Positions 27,491 through 36,626 of a DNA stretch of 64,000 nt are shown in pieces. Numbering within the stretch: the first letter of the stretch is position 1; each line of letters starts with the position of its first letter. Origin of the DNA: DASTBU01 sp035711845 (lineage in GTDB: Bacteria; Acidobacteriota; Vicinamibacteria; Vicinamibacterales; 2-12-FULL-66-21); the NCBI GenBank assembly GCA_035711845.1, contig DASTBU010000075.1, positions 27,850 through 91,849 on the forward strand, in the 5' to 3' direction. Made by a program: the position numbers and the translations under genes. A model generated the notes under the pieces. That model saw only the letters and a list, made by a program, of their open reading frames with translations, ran no database searches and was not told the DNA's origin.

Positions 27491-28567
27491 TCATCTCGCG
27501 GCGGCCATGTTCCGAGGCACGACGTCGAAGGTGACCTCGAAATCACGAACAGAGCTCAGCTCGCCGTCCGACGAGCCTGGATTGACGTAGTCGGCGCCCC
27601 GTCCGCGTACTTGTGACTGTCCGGCTTGCGCCCGCAGAGTGACGCGCACGCGACGGATGCGCAGCAGATCGCCGTCGAACCGTTGCGGCCAGATGCCGCA
27701 GTACGGACCGTCCTGGAACTGCGCGAGCGGAACGGCTACCAGGCTGCTGGCCCCGAGCGGCGCGAGCAGAGGGACCGGGGGATCGCCCGGCCCGTAGACG
27801 CAGTTGCCCGAAGGCTCCGCGGGAAGCGCGACGCTGGCCGGATGGGGATCCACGAAATAGGCGAACTCGAGGTGGACGATGTTGTCCACAAGTGGCAGGG
27901 CGGTCTTGAAACCGTCGTAGACCATCAGCCGATTGTTCGCGTGGTCGAGATAGTACACGCGCTGCTCGATCGGGACGATGGCCGTGGAGGCTTGCGTGTA
28001 GGCCTGCGAGAATGGCGGGTTGGGCGAGCCATGGGCAAGACCGGCGGCTGCAAGCGTCACGCTGAACAGGTCGTGGCCGGCTCCGAGCCCGCCGGTGTCG
28101 ACGATCGCCGCGCGTGACCCTTTTGAGAATCCGCACACTCCGGCGGATGGGCATCCCGGTGTCGCCAGGTCCATCGGCAGATCGGCCGCGACATCCGGCA
28201 GATCTGCAGCCAGCCGTCCATACCAGCCCGCGTCGGAGACATACGCAATCGATATCCGGTCGGGAAAGGCCGCGAACTCCGGATCGGGCGACTCCGCACC
28301 AGTCCTGGCGGGCACGATCGGAGGAAAGTAGCTCGCAAGCGTCCCCAGGTGCCCGTGCGCGTCCCCAGCACCCGCGTCGAGCAGATCGCGCGCAATCATC
28401 CCGGCCGCGACGCGCAGCCGCTGACTGACATCCGCGGCATCCGGTTGAGCGCGGGCGAGCCGCTCGGACGATGCGGCAAAGTGGAACAGCAGCCCCGACG
28501 CCGCCAGGAGGATCGTGGCGGCGACGAGCGCCTCCACGAGGGAAAAACCGGACTGCCCTCGGAACAC
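27491..28567 (-). CDS. PilW-like minor pilin, second set
   Basis: 358 aa prepilin. Short leader MFRGQSG, then the cleavage site G|FSLVEALVAATILL with Glu at mature position 5, followed by a large soluble domain. It is paralogous to the product of 34253-35377: both have QPDAADVSQR/QPEVADLQQR, YDGFKTALPLVDNIVHLEFAYF/YDGYTSDVPLVDNVVDLRFEYF and a C-terminal FDVVPRNMA/FDVTPRNLN. Four Cys, two of them in the pattern GCPSAGVCGF, could form disulfides. It sits 2 nt after the pilV-like gene. Confidence 0.85.
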   Translation of the reverse strand: MFRGQSGFSLVEALVAATILLAASGLLFHFAASSERLARAQPDAADVSQRLRVAAGMIARDLLDAGAGDAHGHLGTLASYFPPIVPARTGAESPDPEFAAFPDRISIAYVSDAGWYGRLAADLPDVAADLPMDLATPGCPSAGVCGFSKGSRAAIVDTGGLGAGHDLFSVTLAAAGLAHGSPNPPFSQAYTQASTAIVPIEQRVYYLDHANNRLMVYDGFKTALPLVDNIVHLEFAYFVDPHPASVALPAEPSGNCVYGPGDPPVPLLAPLGASSLVAVPLAQFQDGPYCGIWPQRFDGDLLRIRRVRVTLRAQAGQSQVRGRGADYVNPGSSDGELSSVRDFEVTFDVVPRNMAAAR

Positions 28568-28569
28568 GG

Positions 28570-29136
28570 CTATCTACCCTTCCTGGTGTTGAGCGTCACG
28601 AGCAACGCCTCCTGCCCGGACGGGTGCGTCCAGGGCTGCCCGCGAGCGAGCTCCTGCGCAACTGTCGTGGCAAGAACCGACAGCACCAGCGCCCGGTCCG
28701 GGGCCGCGGGCAGCGGCAGGATGGACCAGCGGCGAATGAACATCGCGTCGGGTGGTACGGACGACCCGTTTCCGACCCAACGACCTCGGGAATCGAGGTA
28801 GTCGACATACGGCGGCATGTTCGTCGAAAGCGTCCCGGATGGGGAGGGCGCAAGCCCCGGGCCGCTGCTCGACGCCGGCTCGACGCTGAGGTCCGTCGTC
28901 AGGTCCGATCGCGGGACGGCGCCAGCGGCGAGCGGCTCGTACGTCCACACGAGCGAGCGCAACTCTTCGAGCTTACCGGCCGCGAGGATCGTGGTGGAAG
29001 TCTGGACGCGCGCGGCGTGTCCGGCGGCGACGGCGATGCCGAGCAGCTGCGCGACACCGATCGCGATCGAGGCCATCAAGGCCGTCGCAATCAGCACTTC
29101 GATCAGCGTGAATCCCCGTTGGGTGTTCTTCGGCAC
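28570..29136 (-). CDS. PilV-like minor pilin, second set
   Basis: 188 aa prepilin with a 8-residue leader (MPKNTQRG), cleavage before FTLIEVLIATALM, Glu at mature position 5. The soluble part matches the product of 35374-35946 in places (TSTTILAAGKLEELRSLVW; IRRWSILPLP). It is the first gene of the second minor-pilin set. A sigma-54-like promoter ends only about 20 nt before the ATG. Confidence 0.87.
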   Translation of the reverse strand: MPKNTQRGFTLIEVLIATALMASIAIGVAQLLGIAVAAGHAARVQTSTTILAAGKLEELRSLVWTYEPLAAGAVPRSDLTTDLSVEPASSSGPGLAPSPSGTLSTNMPPYVDYLDSRGRWVGNGSSVPPDAMFIRRWSILPLPAAPDRALVLSVLATTVAQELARGQPWTHPSGQEALLVTLNTRKGR

Positions 29137-29156
29137 GTGCTACCGTCCGGCAACTG

Positions 29157-29172
29157 TGCAACAGAAGCGCCA
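29157..29172 (-). promoter_or_regulatory. Sigma-54-type promoter of the second minor-pilin operon
   Basis: On the - strand TGGCGC-N5-TTGCA; one mismatch to TGGCAC-N5-TTGCW, with the essential GG-N10-GC exact. A CGTCTGACA box lies about 50 nt upstream (29221-29229) and is identical to one upstream of pilA (44991-44999). The predicted start is about 10 nt before the pilV-like ATG. Confidence 0.55.
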
Positions 29173-29314
29173 GGACTGGCGCGACGCGGAATCCACGAAA
29201 GAACTCGCAGAATTGCTGGACGTCTGACATGCGGGGGTGCGGAGTGCGCAGAAACCGCGTGCGGTTCGGGCCGGTGAATGAGCAGTTTCTGCAACTGCTC
29301 ACGAGGTCCGAATC

Positions 29315-30196
29315 CTATCGAGACTCGGTCGTCGCGCCCTTCAGCTGCGCGACGCGGGCCTGCACGCGCTCCGCGTCCGGTGCGTTCGGAGCGAGCCGAA
29401 GGTACTCTTCGTATTCCGCAACGGCATCAGCGTTCTTCTGCAGGCGCTCGTAGCTGAGCGCGAGCGCGAAGCGGAACGACGCGTCGTCGGGGGCCAGGTG
29501 GATGGCCCTCTGATATTCCGCAACCGCAGACTCATCGTCGCCCTTCTTGTGCAGCGCGAGCCCGAGATTGAAGGCCGTGGCGTAATCGTCTGGAAACAGG
29601 AGCTGCGCCTGGCGGTAACCGGCGATTGCCTCGTCCCACCGGCCGAGCAGGCCCAGCGCCCTGGCGCGGTTGAAATGGTACGCCCATCGATTGGGAATGA
29701 TGCTGATGGCCCGTTCGAAGTACGGCAGCGACTCCTCGGTCCGGCCGAGGCGCACCAGGACCTGCCCGAGGTTGCTGAGCGACTCGGCGTCCTGAGGGTT
29801 TTTCTCGATGGCAGCCTGAAAGCCCTGGAGCGCGGACGGGTAATCCCCGGCCGAGTACGCGGTCGCCGCCGCCGCGGTGGAATCCATGAATGGCCGTTCC
29901 CGGGGTTCAACGGCATCCGGCTCGACGACTACAGCCCGCTGCCGCCGCGCCGCCAGCGGGTCGGACGGCTTTGCCGCGGGCGCGGCCGCCGGCGCCTCGG
30001 CATCACCCGTGAGCCAGAGCCCGCCCACGATCAGCACGAAGCTCCCAACCATCGCGGCGCTCCAGTGGACCAGACGACGGCTTCGCCGTGCAGCGGCCAC
30101 GGGATCGCGCTCGATCAGCCATGTGCGGCACTTCGGGCACCGATCGTGATGGGCGCGGACCTTGGTGCCGCACGATGGACACTGCGTGCCGGACAT
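29315..30196 (-). CDS. Zinc-ribbon, membrane-anchored TPR protein of the pilus operon
   Basis: About 293 aa. It has an N-terminal zinc ribbon with two CxxC pairs (CPSCGTKV, CPKCRTW), one membrane segment (WSAAMVGSFVLIVGGLWL), an Ala/Pro linker, and four to five TPR units (DAESLSNLGQVLVRLGRTEESL; WAYHFNRARALGLLGRWDEAIA; YATAFNLGLALHKKGDDESAVA). It is the last gene of the fimU-pilV-pilW-pilX-pilY1 operon. A GTGATG pair overlaps the pilY1 stop, so translation is probably coupled. TPR proteins often assist pilus assembly; the precise role is unknown. The 178-nt spacer after it carries the next operon's promoter. Confidence 0.8.
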   Translation of the reverse strand: MSGTQCPSCGTKVRAHHDRCPKCRTWLIERDPVAAARRSRRLVHWSAAMVGSFVLIVGGLWLTGDAEAPAAAPAAKPSDPLAARRQRAVVVEPDAVEPRERPFMDSTAAAATAYSAGDYPSALQGFQAAIEKNPQDAESLSNLGQVLVRLGRTEESLPYFERAISIIPNRWAYHFNRARALGLLGRWDEAIAGYRQAQLLFPDDYATAFNLGLALHKKGDDESAVAEYQRAIHLAPDDASFRFALALSYERLQKNADAVAEYEEYLRLAPNAPDAERVQARVAQLKGATTESR

Positions 30197-33100
30197 CACC
30201 TGATTTCCCGCCAGGAGAGGATGCGGACGCCTACCTGGCCGATGCCGTTGTTGAAGTCTTCAGGATCCCCGAATGCCTCGATCTGCGAGCCCAGCGCGCC
30301 CGCTGTCCCGAAGTAGAGATGCTGATCGACGATGAATGGCGCCGTCGCCCGGCCCTGCAACGTGCGTACGATGGGACTTTCGTTCTTGTCGATCTTGTCG
30401 TTGCCGCTCGTGAACGAATCGTAGGCAGCGCCTCCCACATACGTGAGCGCGTACAGGTTGGCGGTGAAGTCCGCGCATGGCGTCGCGGCCGATTCCGTTG
30501 TCGTCGTGTAGAAGACGATATCGCCCGCCACCGACGGCGATGTCGAGGGCCGCTCGCCTGTCGCGATGCCTCCAACGTTGGTCACCGTGGCCAGGTTGAT
30601 CGAGAACTTCACCGTCGCGTTCGTCTGCCAGGGATAGTTGTCCTTGAGCGCGATCAGCTTGAACGTCCCCACCCCGCCAGGCGCCGTCGTGGGGAGCAGG
30701 TCGCTGCCGGTCGCAAAGAAGGTGTAGACGTCCACGCTGCCAATGAACAGGAGCGCCGACGATGCGTAGATGGGCGCCCCGGCGTCGTGGATTGGAAGCC
30801 GCGTGATGCTGCCGGTCTCGGTCAGGTTGAACCGCCAGTAGCGTCCGTCGATGTCGCCGAGATACGCCTTCGTAACGATGTGCGAGCCGCTCTCCCCTGC
30901 GGCAGTCGGGTCGGCCTGGAGCGCGTTCTTGCGACCGTTGCCGATGACATCTCCGACCGAGAGGCATCCCATGGCGGTCGCGGCGTCAGGACAGCTACCC
31001 GTCAGGTTCCCGATCAGGCTGCCGGTATCCGGATCGAGCAGGTAGAGGACATTGCCCGCCCGCGGCGACCCAGCCAGGCGATTGGGGATGACGTCCTCGA
31101 TGGCCGGAAAATAGCCCGAACCTGCGATCACCGCGCTGATCGATCGATCGGCGTTCAACGGACCCACGGCCGGGTCCGACCACGTGAACCCGACGGATTT
31201 CTCCGCGTCGGTCGCGGTCGCGCGGAGATCGCCATACAACCGGATCAGGCCTCCCGGTGTGCCATCCGACACCGAGAACGTGGCGCGGTAGGCAGGGTCG
31301 AAGTGCGAGTAATTCGGGAACGACCACTTGAACTTGATGGTTTCGTTCGGGGAATCGAAACTCGCGAGGAGCGTGTTCACGGCCGAGAGATCACCGACCG
31401 AGGGGTCGAGACCCATCCCGGCTTCCGTGACGTCGAACGACTGATAGAACGTGCCGCCCGGTCCCTGGCCGATAATCAGCAGCGTCCGCCACTCCCCGCC
31501 GATCTTCACCTCAGCGACCTTGGGCGAGCTGTCCACGAAATAGTCGAACTGCTCCACCGGCTGGCCGTCCATGAGCGTGCGGAGCTTTGGCAGCAGGTTG
31601 TAGGGAATGAACGCCCAGATCTCGTAGCCGGTCCGGGCGTCGATCGCGTGGATCATCCCGTCGTTCCCGCCGAAGAAAATGATGCTGCGCCGGTTCTTGT
31701 ACTTCTCCGCATAGCTCCCCACCGCGTCCGATCGTCCGTAGTCGTCGTCGGGCGGCGGATCGAGCGACGGGGCATCCATCAGCGCGGGCGTGGACCCGAT
31801 GATCGCGCCGAGCGGTTGCGATCGGACGTAGGCGACCAGAGCGGAGGCATCCACGCCGATTCCCACGTGAGCCGACAGCAGGCCCGCGTTGGCCGCGTTG
31901 AAGGCGACGACGCCGCTGCCGGGTACGAACGTGTAGATGTTCCGTTGTCCAGGATCGGCAGGTGCGCGCGCCATCCCCGCCAGGGCGGGCCGTGCGTCGA
32001 GATCCGGCCACAGCTTTGTACCATCGGCGACGAACGCCCATCCGCTGGGCTTCGTCCCATCCGGCTCGGGCTTGTAGGCGCGGAAGGCGCGGAGCCTGCC
32101 CTCGTATCCAGGAAGCGTGAAGCCGGCGGTGACGAGCACGTTGCTGCGTTGCGGGAGCGGCTGCGCCCCTGGCACCGAGAGGATGTCGGTGTTCGGCAGG
32201 AGGGCCCCCGTCGCATCCGGCGCGTTCTTCAGGTTGACCGTGCCAACGATCGGGCTGACCGGCTGGTATTCGCTGACAGCGCCGGTACTGAAGTCGGTGG
32301 AGCGGGAGAACCCGGTCTGCACCGCGTAGTTGATCGCAGCCGTCACGTCGCTGACCGAGGCCGCATCTGTGTATCGGCCGGCGCTGTTGGCGGCGATGCC
32401 CTGGAGCTCCACTTTATCCGCAGCTTTGACTTTCACGCCAATCACGTGGATGGGCACGCGCCGCGTCACCCCTCCACCGGTGACGTTCAGGAACGTGCTC
32501 GCGACGGGAAGCGGATCGTGGCTGCCGTCGTAGGCCGCGTCGCCGGCGTCGGCCCCGCCCGTAATGAGGACCACGATCGTGTTCCGGCACGTTCGGTTCG
32601 ACGCGCTGTCGTTTGCCATGGCCGTCGCCGCCGCCGCCCGCGCATCGTCGAGCGCATGCGAAATCGGACGGTCCCCGTAGGTTGCCGCCTCCGCGCCGGC
32701 GGGGATCAGCCCGCCGTTCCCGATCGGGCGCGTCACCACCGACAGTACGGAGAACGACGTATTGTTCCCAGGGGTCACGACGAGCGCCCCGCCGCCGTAC
32801 TGTGACTCGATGCTGAAGTTCGCAGCCGACACCGTGGGCGTGTAGATGCCGTAGCGTCCCGCCGCGCCGGCATTGCAGGGCGACGCGTCGGAAGCCAGTT
32901 GCAGCGTCAGGTTGTCGGTGATGCGGACTGGCTTGTCGCAATCCGGCGAGACCCTCCACGCCGGCGCGCTCTGGCGCAGCCTGATGAGGCCCCAGCGGAA
33001 CGTCGGGCCCCGATTCTCGGTGACGGCCGCCTCGATGCCGCGTTTGGCGATCTGCAGCCGGGTCTCGTCCCAGAAAGTCGAGTATCCCGACGCGGTGTTC

Positions 33101-33480
33101 GCCACGGCGGTGATGTCGGTGGCGTACAACTTGGAGCTGCTGTCCTGAACATTTTCGTACTGGAGATTGTGGTAGACGCGCCTGTAGGTCGACGAGACGA
33201 GCGGAACGCCAAGGGCGGTCGCCGCACCCAGATCGGCGCCCGTCGAGTACGTATTCGGATCGTAGTAGCGCCCAGCGCCGTCTTCGAGCATCCGCAGCGA
33301 GGTATCGACCACCAGGATGACCGTCGGCGGAACGCGCTTGACGAAGAGCAGCGGATCGAGCTGGGCGAAGGCGGTCGACGACCACCACGCTGTTGCGAAA
33401 AGCGCCAGCGCGGCGGCCATGAGCTGTCTCCGAGCCTTGAACCACCGACCACGGACCACGGCGGAATCCCTTCTCTTCAT
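30196..33480 (-). CDS. pilY1: PilY1-type pilus tip protein
   Basis: About 1094 aa. A signal peptide (MAAALALFATAWWSSTAFAQ) is followed by an N-terminal vWA-like region (PTVILVVDTSLRML, about 33-370) and a C-terminal PilC/PilY beta-propeller (RRSIIFFGGNDGMIHAIDAR, about 600-1000; GQGPGGTFYQSFDVT; WSFPNYSHFDP). In T4P systems PilY1 sits at the tip with minor pilins, promotes extension and adhesion, and may bind calcium. The vWA metal motif is degenerate (DTSLR rather than DxSxS). The start is a GTGATG pair overlapping the pilX stop. A short CCACGGA repeat is translated near the N-terminus. Confidence 0.9.
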   Translation of the reverse strand: MKRRDSAVVRGRWFKARRQLMAAALALFATAWWSSTAFAQLDPLLFVKRVPPTVILVVDTSLRMLEDGAGRYYDPNTYSTGADLGAATALGVPLVSSTYRRVYHNLQYENVQDSSSKLYATDITAVANTASGYSTFWDETRLQIAKRGIEAAVTENRGPTFRWGLIRLRQSAPAWRVSPDCDKPVRITDNLTLQLASDASPCNAGAAGRYGIYTPTVSAANFSIESQYGGGALVVTPGNNTSFSVLSVVTRPIGNGGLIPAGAEAATYGDRPISHALDDARAAAATAMANDSASNRTCRNTIVVLITGGADAGDAAYDGSHDPLPVASTFLNVTGGGVTRRVPIHVIGVKVKAADKVELQGIAANSAGRYTDAASVSDVTAAINYAVQTGFSRSTDFSTGAVSEYQPVSPIVGTVNLKNAPDATGALLPNTDILSVPGAQPLPQRSNVLVTAGFTLPGYEGRLRAFRAYKPEPDGTKPSGWAFVADGTKLWPDLDARPALAGMARAPADPGQRNIYTFVPGSGVVAFNAANAGLLSAHVGIGVDASALVAYVRSQPLGAIIGSTPALMDAPSLDPPPDDDYGRSDAVGSYAEKYKNRRSIIFFGGNDGMIHAIDARTGYEIWAFIPYNLLPKLRTLMDGQPVEQFDYFVDSSPKVAEVKIGGEWRTLLIIGQGPGGTFYQSFDVTEAGMGLDPSVGDLSAVNTLLASFDSPNETIKFKWSFPNYSHFDPAYRATFSVSDGTPGGLIRLYGDLRATATDAEKSVGFTWSDPAVGPLNADRSISAVIAGSGYFPAIEDVIPNRLAGSPRAGNVLYLLDPDTGSLIGNLTGSCPDAATAMGCLSVGDVIGNGRKNALQADPTAAGESGSHIVTKAYLGDIDGRYWRFNLTETGSITRLPIHDAGAPIYASSALLFIGSVDVYTFFATGSDLLPTTAPGGVGTFKLIALKDNYPWQTNATVKFSINLATVTNVGGIATGERPSTSPSVAGDIVFYTTTTESAATPCADFTANLYALTYVGGAAYDSFTSGNDKIDKNESPIVRTLQGRATAPFIVDQHLYFGTAGALGSQIEAFGDPEDFNNGIGQVGVRILSWREIR
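33442..33462. repeat. Heptanucleotide array inside the 5' end of pilY1
   Basis: Three units (CCACCGA, CCACGGA, CCACGGC) that belong to the same family as 10384-10404. They lie between the overlapping GTGATG start and the signal peptide. Confidence 0.5.
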
Positions 33481-34256
33481 CACTGCACCGTCAATCCACC
33501 GGTGGCCGAATTCATCCGCATGTTGGTCAGGCCCTTGCCCGGCGTTTGCACGGCGGCCTTGCGGGAACGCTGGTTCAACTCTTCCTGCCCGCGCTGCGCG
33601 ATCTGGCCACGCTCGATCTCTGTGCCCGAGGTCCGAGCTACCGTTACTTCGATGACCTTGTGCGTTCCACCCGGTCCGTACGCCTCGGCGTGCAGCGTCA
33701 ACGTCCCGTTCGTGTCGGCCGTGGGATCGTTGTCGGTTTCCGCAGGATCATCCGCCACCCACACGGCGACGTACATCCGGCTGTCGATCTGACCCTCTGG
33801 AAGGAGATCGCTCACCGGCGCCCAGGCAAAGGGCCGCCATTGCGGGTTGTTGGAACCCCACATGTTTGCGGTGTCCGTCACCTTCTGGAGCTGGCCCGTG
33901 GCGGTTGCGATCACACTGGCGTCGCAGCCGATCGGTATCGTGCCGCCGCCGGGGAGAGTCTTTGGCGAGCTGCAGTCGCCGTCCACGAAAGCGGAGCGCG
34001 AGGTGCCGCTGAGCACGTCGTTCCAACGCGGCACCATCAGCAGGTCCTGGACGACGCGCTCGACGGCCGCGTCGGCCGCGTACAAGGCCTCCTGCGCGTT
34101 GCTGTAGTTGCTCGCAATCATCGTTTCGGTCCGGGTGACCATGACCAGCGCGGCGCCGAGGGCCGTGAGCAGCATCATCGACATCAGCGCGATGATGAGC
34201 GCGGAACCGGTCTCGTTGCGGAGGCGAGCGGGCGACCGGGTCATGCGCGTCCTCAT
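33480..34256 (-). CDS. PilX-like pilus assembly protein
   Basis: 258 aa. A hydrophobic N-terminal helix (GSALIIALMSMMLLTALGAAL) without a Gly-cleavage context of the FTLIE type, then TRTETMIASNYSNAQEALYAADAAVERVVQDL, the PilX_N pattern. It belongs to the minor-pilin complex that primes pili with PilY1. Its ATG overlaps the pilW stop (ATGA) and its stop overlaps the pilY1 start, an unbroken operon. It is paralogous to the product of 26848-27489. Confidence 0.85.
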   Translation of the reverse strand: MRTRMTRSPARLRNETGSALIIALMSMMLLTALGAALVMVTRTETMIASNYSNAQEALYAADAAVERVVQDLLMVPRWNDVLSGTSRSAFVDGDCSSPKTLPGGGTIPIGCDASVIATATGQLQKVTDTANMWGSNNPQWRPFAWAPVSDLLPEGQIDSRMYVAVWVADDPAETDNDPTADTNGTLTLHAEAYGPGGTHKVIEVTVARTSGTEIERGQIAQRGQEELNQRSRKAAVQTPGKGLTNMRMNSATGGLTVQ

Positions 34257-35377
34257 CGGGCGAGATTCAGGTTGCGCGGCGTCACGTCGAACGCCACGGT
34301 GTAGTCCGCGACCGCGCGTGTGCCGCCCGCGGCCGTGCCCGGGTTGCGCCACACCGATGTGTTCGTGCCGCGGAGGGCCACGTCGGAGACCTGGACACGC
34401 AGTGTGATCCGGATCTTGCGGATGCGGAGGAGGTCGGCGTCGAACACATTGCCGCCCCCGCCACACCAGGGGCCGTCACTCAGAACTGCAAGAGGCAACT
34501 CGGCAAGAGATCCGTCGTTGGTTGCAAGGACGCCCGGTCCGATATAGTTCCCGAGCCCATCGTAGAGGCAGTTGGCCACGCCGGACTGTGGTTTCGGGTT
34601 CAGCGGCGGATTCGGATCGCCGAAGTACTCGAAACGCAGGTCGACAACGTTGTCCACTAGCGGAACGTCGCTGGTGTAGCCGTCGTAGAGCCGCAGCTGC
34701 CAGGCGGAAGGATCTTCCGGACAGGCCCGGCCGTTGATCGGGCTGCACCAGTAATAGGTGTTGCTCACAATCTGGGTGACCGAGGCACCCACTTCGTAGG
34801 GAATGCTCAGGTCCTGACCGCGGTGCTGCAGGTGGGCGGCCGCGTTCTGCACTTCGGTGATCGTGAACACGTCAAAGTTCCCGCTGGTGTCGAAGACGAT
34901 CACGTCCATGCCTTCTTCGAATCCGCACAACTCGTCACCCTTGGGACAGTTGGGCTCCTTCTTGACCTTCAGCTCGGCCGACACGTTCGGCATCGGGCTG
35001 CTGATCGTGGTCTGGGAGTACGTGTTCGGAATGTAGGCCAGGGTGATGGCGTCCGAATGAGCGCTGGTCGGATTATCCGGGTTCACGTTGCCCAGACGCC
35101 TGGGAATGACGGGCGCGAAGAAGTTGATCAGGGACCCGGTCACCGGCCCCTGATAGACGCCGGCGCCGGCCATGATCAGCTCTCTGAAGAGGGTCTCGGA
35201 GCCCACTCGGCTCCGCTGCTGCAGGTCCGCCACCTCGGGTTGCGCCTGGGCGGTCCCCTGGGACGGGTTCATCATCCCGAAGATCGCACCCGTCACCACC
35301 AGCATGATCGTCGAGGCGACGAGCAGCTCGACGAGCGAGTACCCCGATTCGGTCTGCAGGCGCGCGCGGACGCTCAT
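34253..35377 (-). CDS. PilW-like minor pilin
   Basis: 374 aa prepilin. Leader MSVRARLQTESG, then YSLVELLVASTIML with Glu at mature position 5, and a large soluble domain. Cys residues occur in close pairs (NCPKGDELCGF; YWCSPINGRACPED), consistent with disulfides. The C-terminus TVAFDVTPRNLNLAR matches the paralogue at 27491. ATGA overlaps join it to the pilV-like gene before it and the pilX-like gene after it. Confidence 0.88.
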   Translation of the reverse strand: MSVRARLQTESGYSLVELLVASTIMLVVTGAIFGMMNPSQGTAQAQPEVADLQQRSRVGSETLFRELIMAGAGVYQGPVTGSLINFFAPVIPRRLGNVNPDNPTSAHSDAITLAYIPNTYSQTTISSPMPNVSAELKVKKEPNCPKGDELCGFEEGMDVIVFDTSGNFDVFTITEVQNAAAHLQHRGQDLSIPYEVGASVTQIVSNTYYWCSPINGRACPEDPSAWQLRLYDGYTSDVPLVDNVVDLRFEYFGDPNPPLNPKPQSGVANCLYDGLGNYIGPGVLATNDGSLAELPLAVLSDGPWCGGGGNVFDADLLRIRKIRITLRVQVSDVALRGTNTSVWRNPGTAAGGTRAVADYTVAFDVTPRNLNLAR

Positions 35378-35946
35378 GACGCCTTCCTCGTCTTGACGTT
35401 CGTCAGGAGCGCGTCGCCGGGCAGGCGTTTCCGCGGACCGCTGGCGTTCGCTTGCCGGACGAGCTCGTCGGCCTGCGGGCTCACGAGCACCTGGAGGATC
35501 AACGTGTTGTTCGGATTGGTCGGCAGCGGCCTGATGGCCCATCGGCGCACGTAGACCGCGGTTTCCGCCGAGGGCACCCACGAACCGTTCGAGTCGAGGT
35601 ACTCGAAAAAGCCGGCGGTGTTGGTCTCGAGCGCATTCGAGGGTGAAGGGTTCAAGCCCGTGCCATCCTGCGTCGGCGGAAACACGGTGAGGTTCGTCGT
35701 GGTGTCGCTGACCGGAAGGCCCAGGCCGTCCGCGTCGAAGCCCCACGTCAGCGAGCGAAGCTGCTCCATCTTCTGCTCCGCCAGGGCGGTCGTCGACGTC
35801 CGGCCTTTCGCGACGAGGTTCGCGCGCGTGGAGACGGCAAAGAGCTGGGCGACCCCGAGCGACACCACGGTCAGAAGGCCGAGGGAGACCACGACCTCGA
35901 TCAGGGTGAAGCCGCGACTACTGGAGCTGTATCCGTCCCGCACCAT
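35374..35946 (-). CDS. PilV-like minor pilin
   Basis: 190 aa prepilin. Leader MVRDGYSSSSRG, then FTLIEVVVSLGLLTVVSLG with Glu at mature position 5. The soluble part has QKMEQLRSLTWGFD and VRRWAIRPLPTNPNNTLILQVLV. It overlaps the 3' end of the fimU-like gene by 29 nt, so an alternative start is possible, but the leader length here is normal. Confidence 0.87.
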   Translation of the reverse strand: MVRDGYSSSSRGFTLIEVVVSLGLLTVVSLGVAQLFAVSTRANLVAKGRTSTTALAEQKMEQLRSLTWGFDADGLGLPVSDTTTNLTVFPPTQDGTGLNPSPSNALETNTAGFFEYLDSNGSWVPSAETAVYVRRWAIRPLPTNPNNTLILQVLVSPQADELVRQANASGPRKRLPGDALLTNVKTRKAS

Positions 35947-36466
35947 TGACCGTCATCGCTTTCGTTTTTTCTCTGCGCGCTACCGTGACCGTGACCGCTG
36001 AGGAAATGACTTCGGGCGAGACCGCGACGACCTGATAGACAGTGCCGTCGGGCCGGAACTCGAAGGTGGCGCTCGTCACGGTGGCGTCGTGCGGAAGTAT
36101 CCGCAGCGGGCCGTCGTAGTTCGGCTGTGTCATCAGGTTCGTGTCGGGCGCCGGGTACGGGTAACCCGAGAGCTGGCACCGCGCCGACGAGCTGTCGTCG
36201 GACGTGCCCAGCACTTCCACCGTCCGGAAATACCCCTCCGAAGGGCAGTTGAACCGCACGCGGAGCAACCGGTTCGTCGACACCGACTTCAGGCGGGCGC
36301 TCTGCAGCTCCCGTTCGACCTCGCGGGTCGCGGCGCTCAGCTTGGAGTTCTCGGCAAGGTCGGTCATCACGGGAATGGCCACCACGGCGAGCGTGCCGGC
36401 GACGGCCACCACCATCATCAGTTCGAGCACCGAGAACCCGCGATCGAGCCGTGACATCTGGAACAT
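35918..36466 (-). CDS. FimU/GspH-type minor pseudopilin
   Basis: About 182 aa. Prepilin leader MFQMSRLDRG, then FSVLELMMVVAVAGTLAVVAIPVM with Glu at mature position 5, followed by a GspH-like domain (AATREVERELQSARLKSVSTNRLLRVRFNC). Two Cys (FNCPSEG and ARCQLSG) could pair. Starts at 36523 or 36457 are alternatives; the chosen one gives a normal leader length. It is the first gene of the fimU-pilV-pilW-pilX-pilY1-TPR operon and follows a sigma-54-like site. Confidence 0.85.
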   Translation of the reverse strand: MFQMSRLDRGFSVLELMMVVAVAGTLAVVAIPVMTDLAENSKLSAATREVERELQSARLKSVSTNRLLRVRFNCPSEGYFRTVEVLGTSDDSSSARCQLSGYPYPAPDTNLMTQPNYDGPLRILPHDATVTSATFEFRPDGTVYQVVAVSPEVISSAVTVTVARREKTKAMTVNGAGRIQLQ

Positions 36467-36552
36467 TGTCGACAGGCAGTTGAGCAATGGCGCTGCCAGC
36501 GATTTCGTCGCGGCGCCATTCAACTCGCTAAGATCCTGGAGGAAATGCGGTT

Positions 36553-36568
36553 AGCCGCACGTGTGCCA
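36553..36568 (-). promoter_or_regulatory. Sigma-54-like promoter of the main minor-pilin operon
   Basis: On the - strand TGGCAC-N5-CGGCT. The -24 element is perfect and the GG-N10-GC spacing exact; the -12 element keeps GC but not TT. It lies about 90 nt before the fimU-like start, in an otherwise empty 160-nt spacer. Confidence 0.45.
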
Positions 36569-36626
36569 GGGTCGATCACAACACCGTGCGCCGGGGGATG
36601 TACCGTTCTGTGACTGTGGGTTACAG

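Noticed and set aside
30088..32805. Open frame of about 900 codons on the + strand opposite pilY1
   Set aside because: Low-complexity Arg/Asp-rich translation, antisense to a recognised gene, with no start signal.
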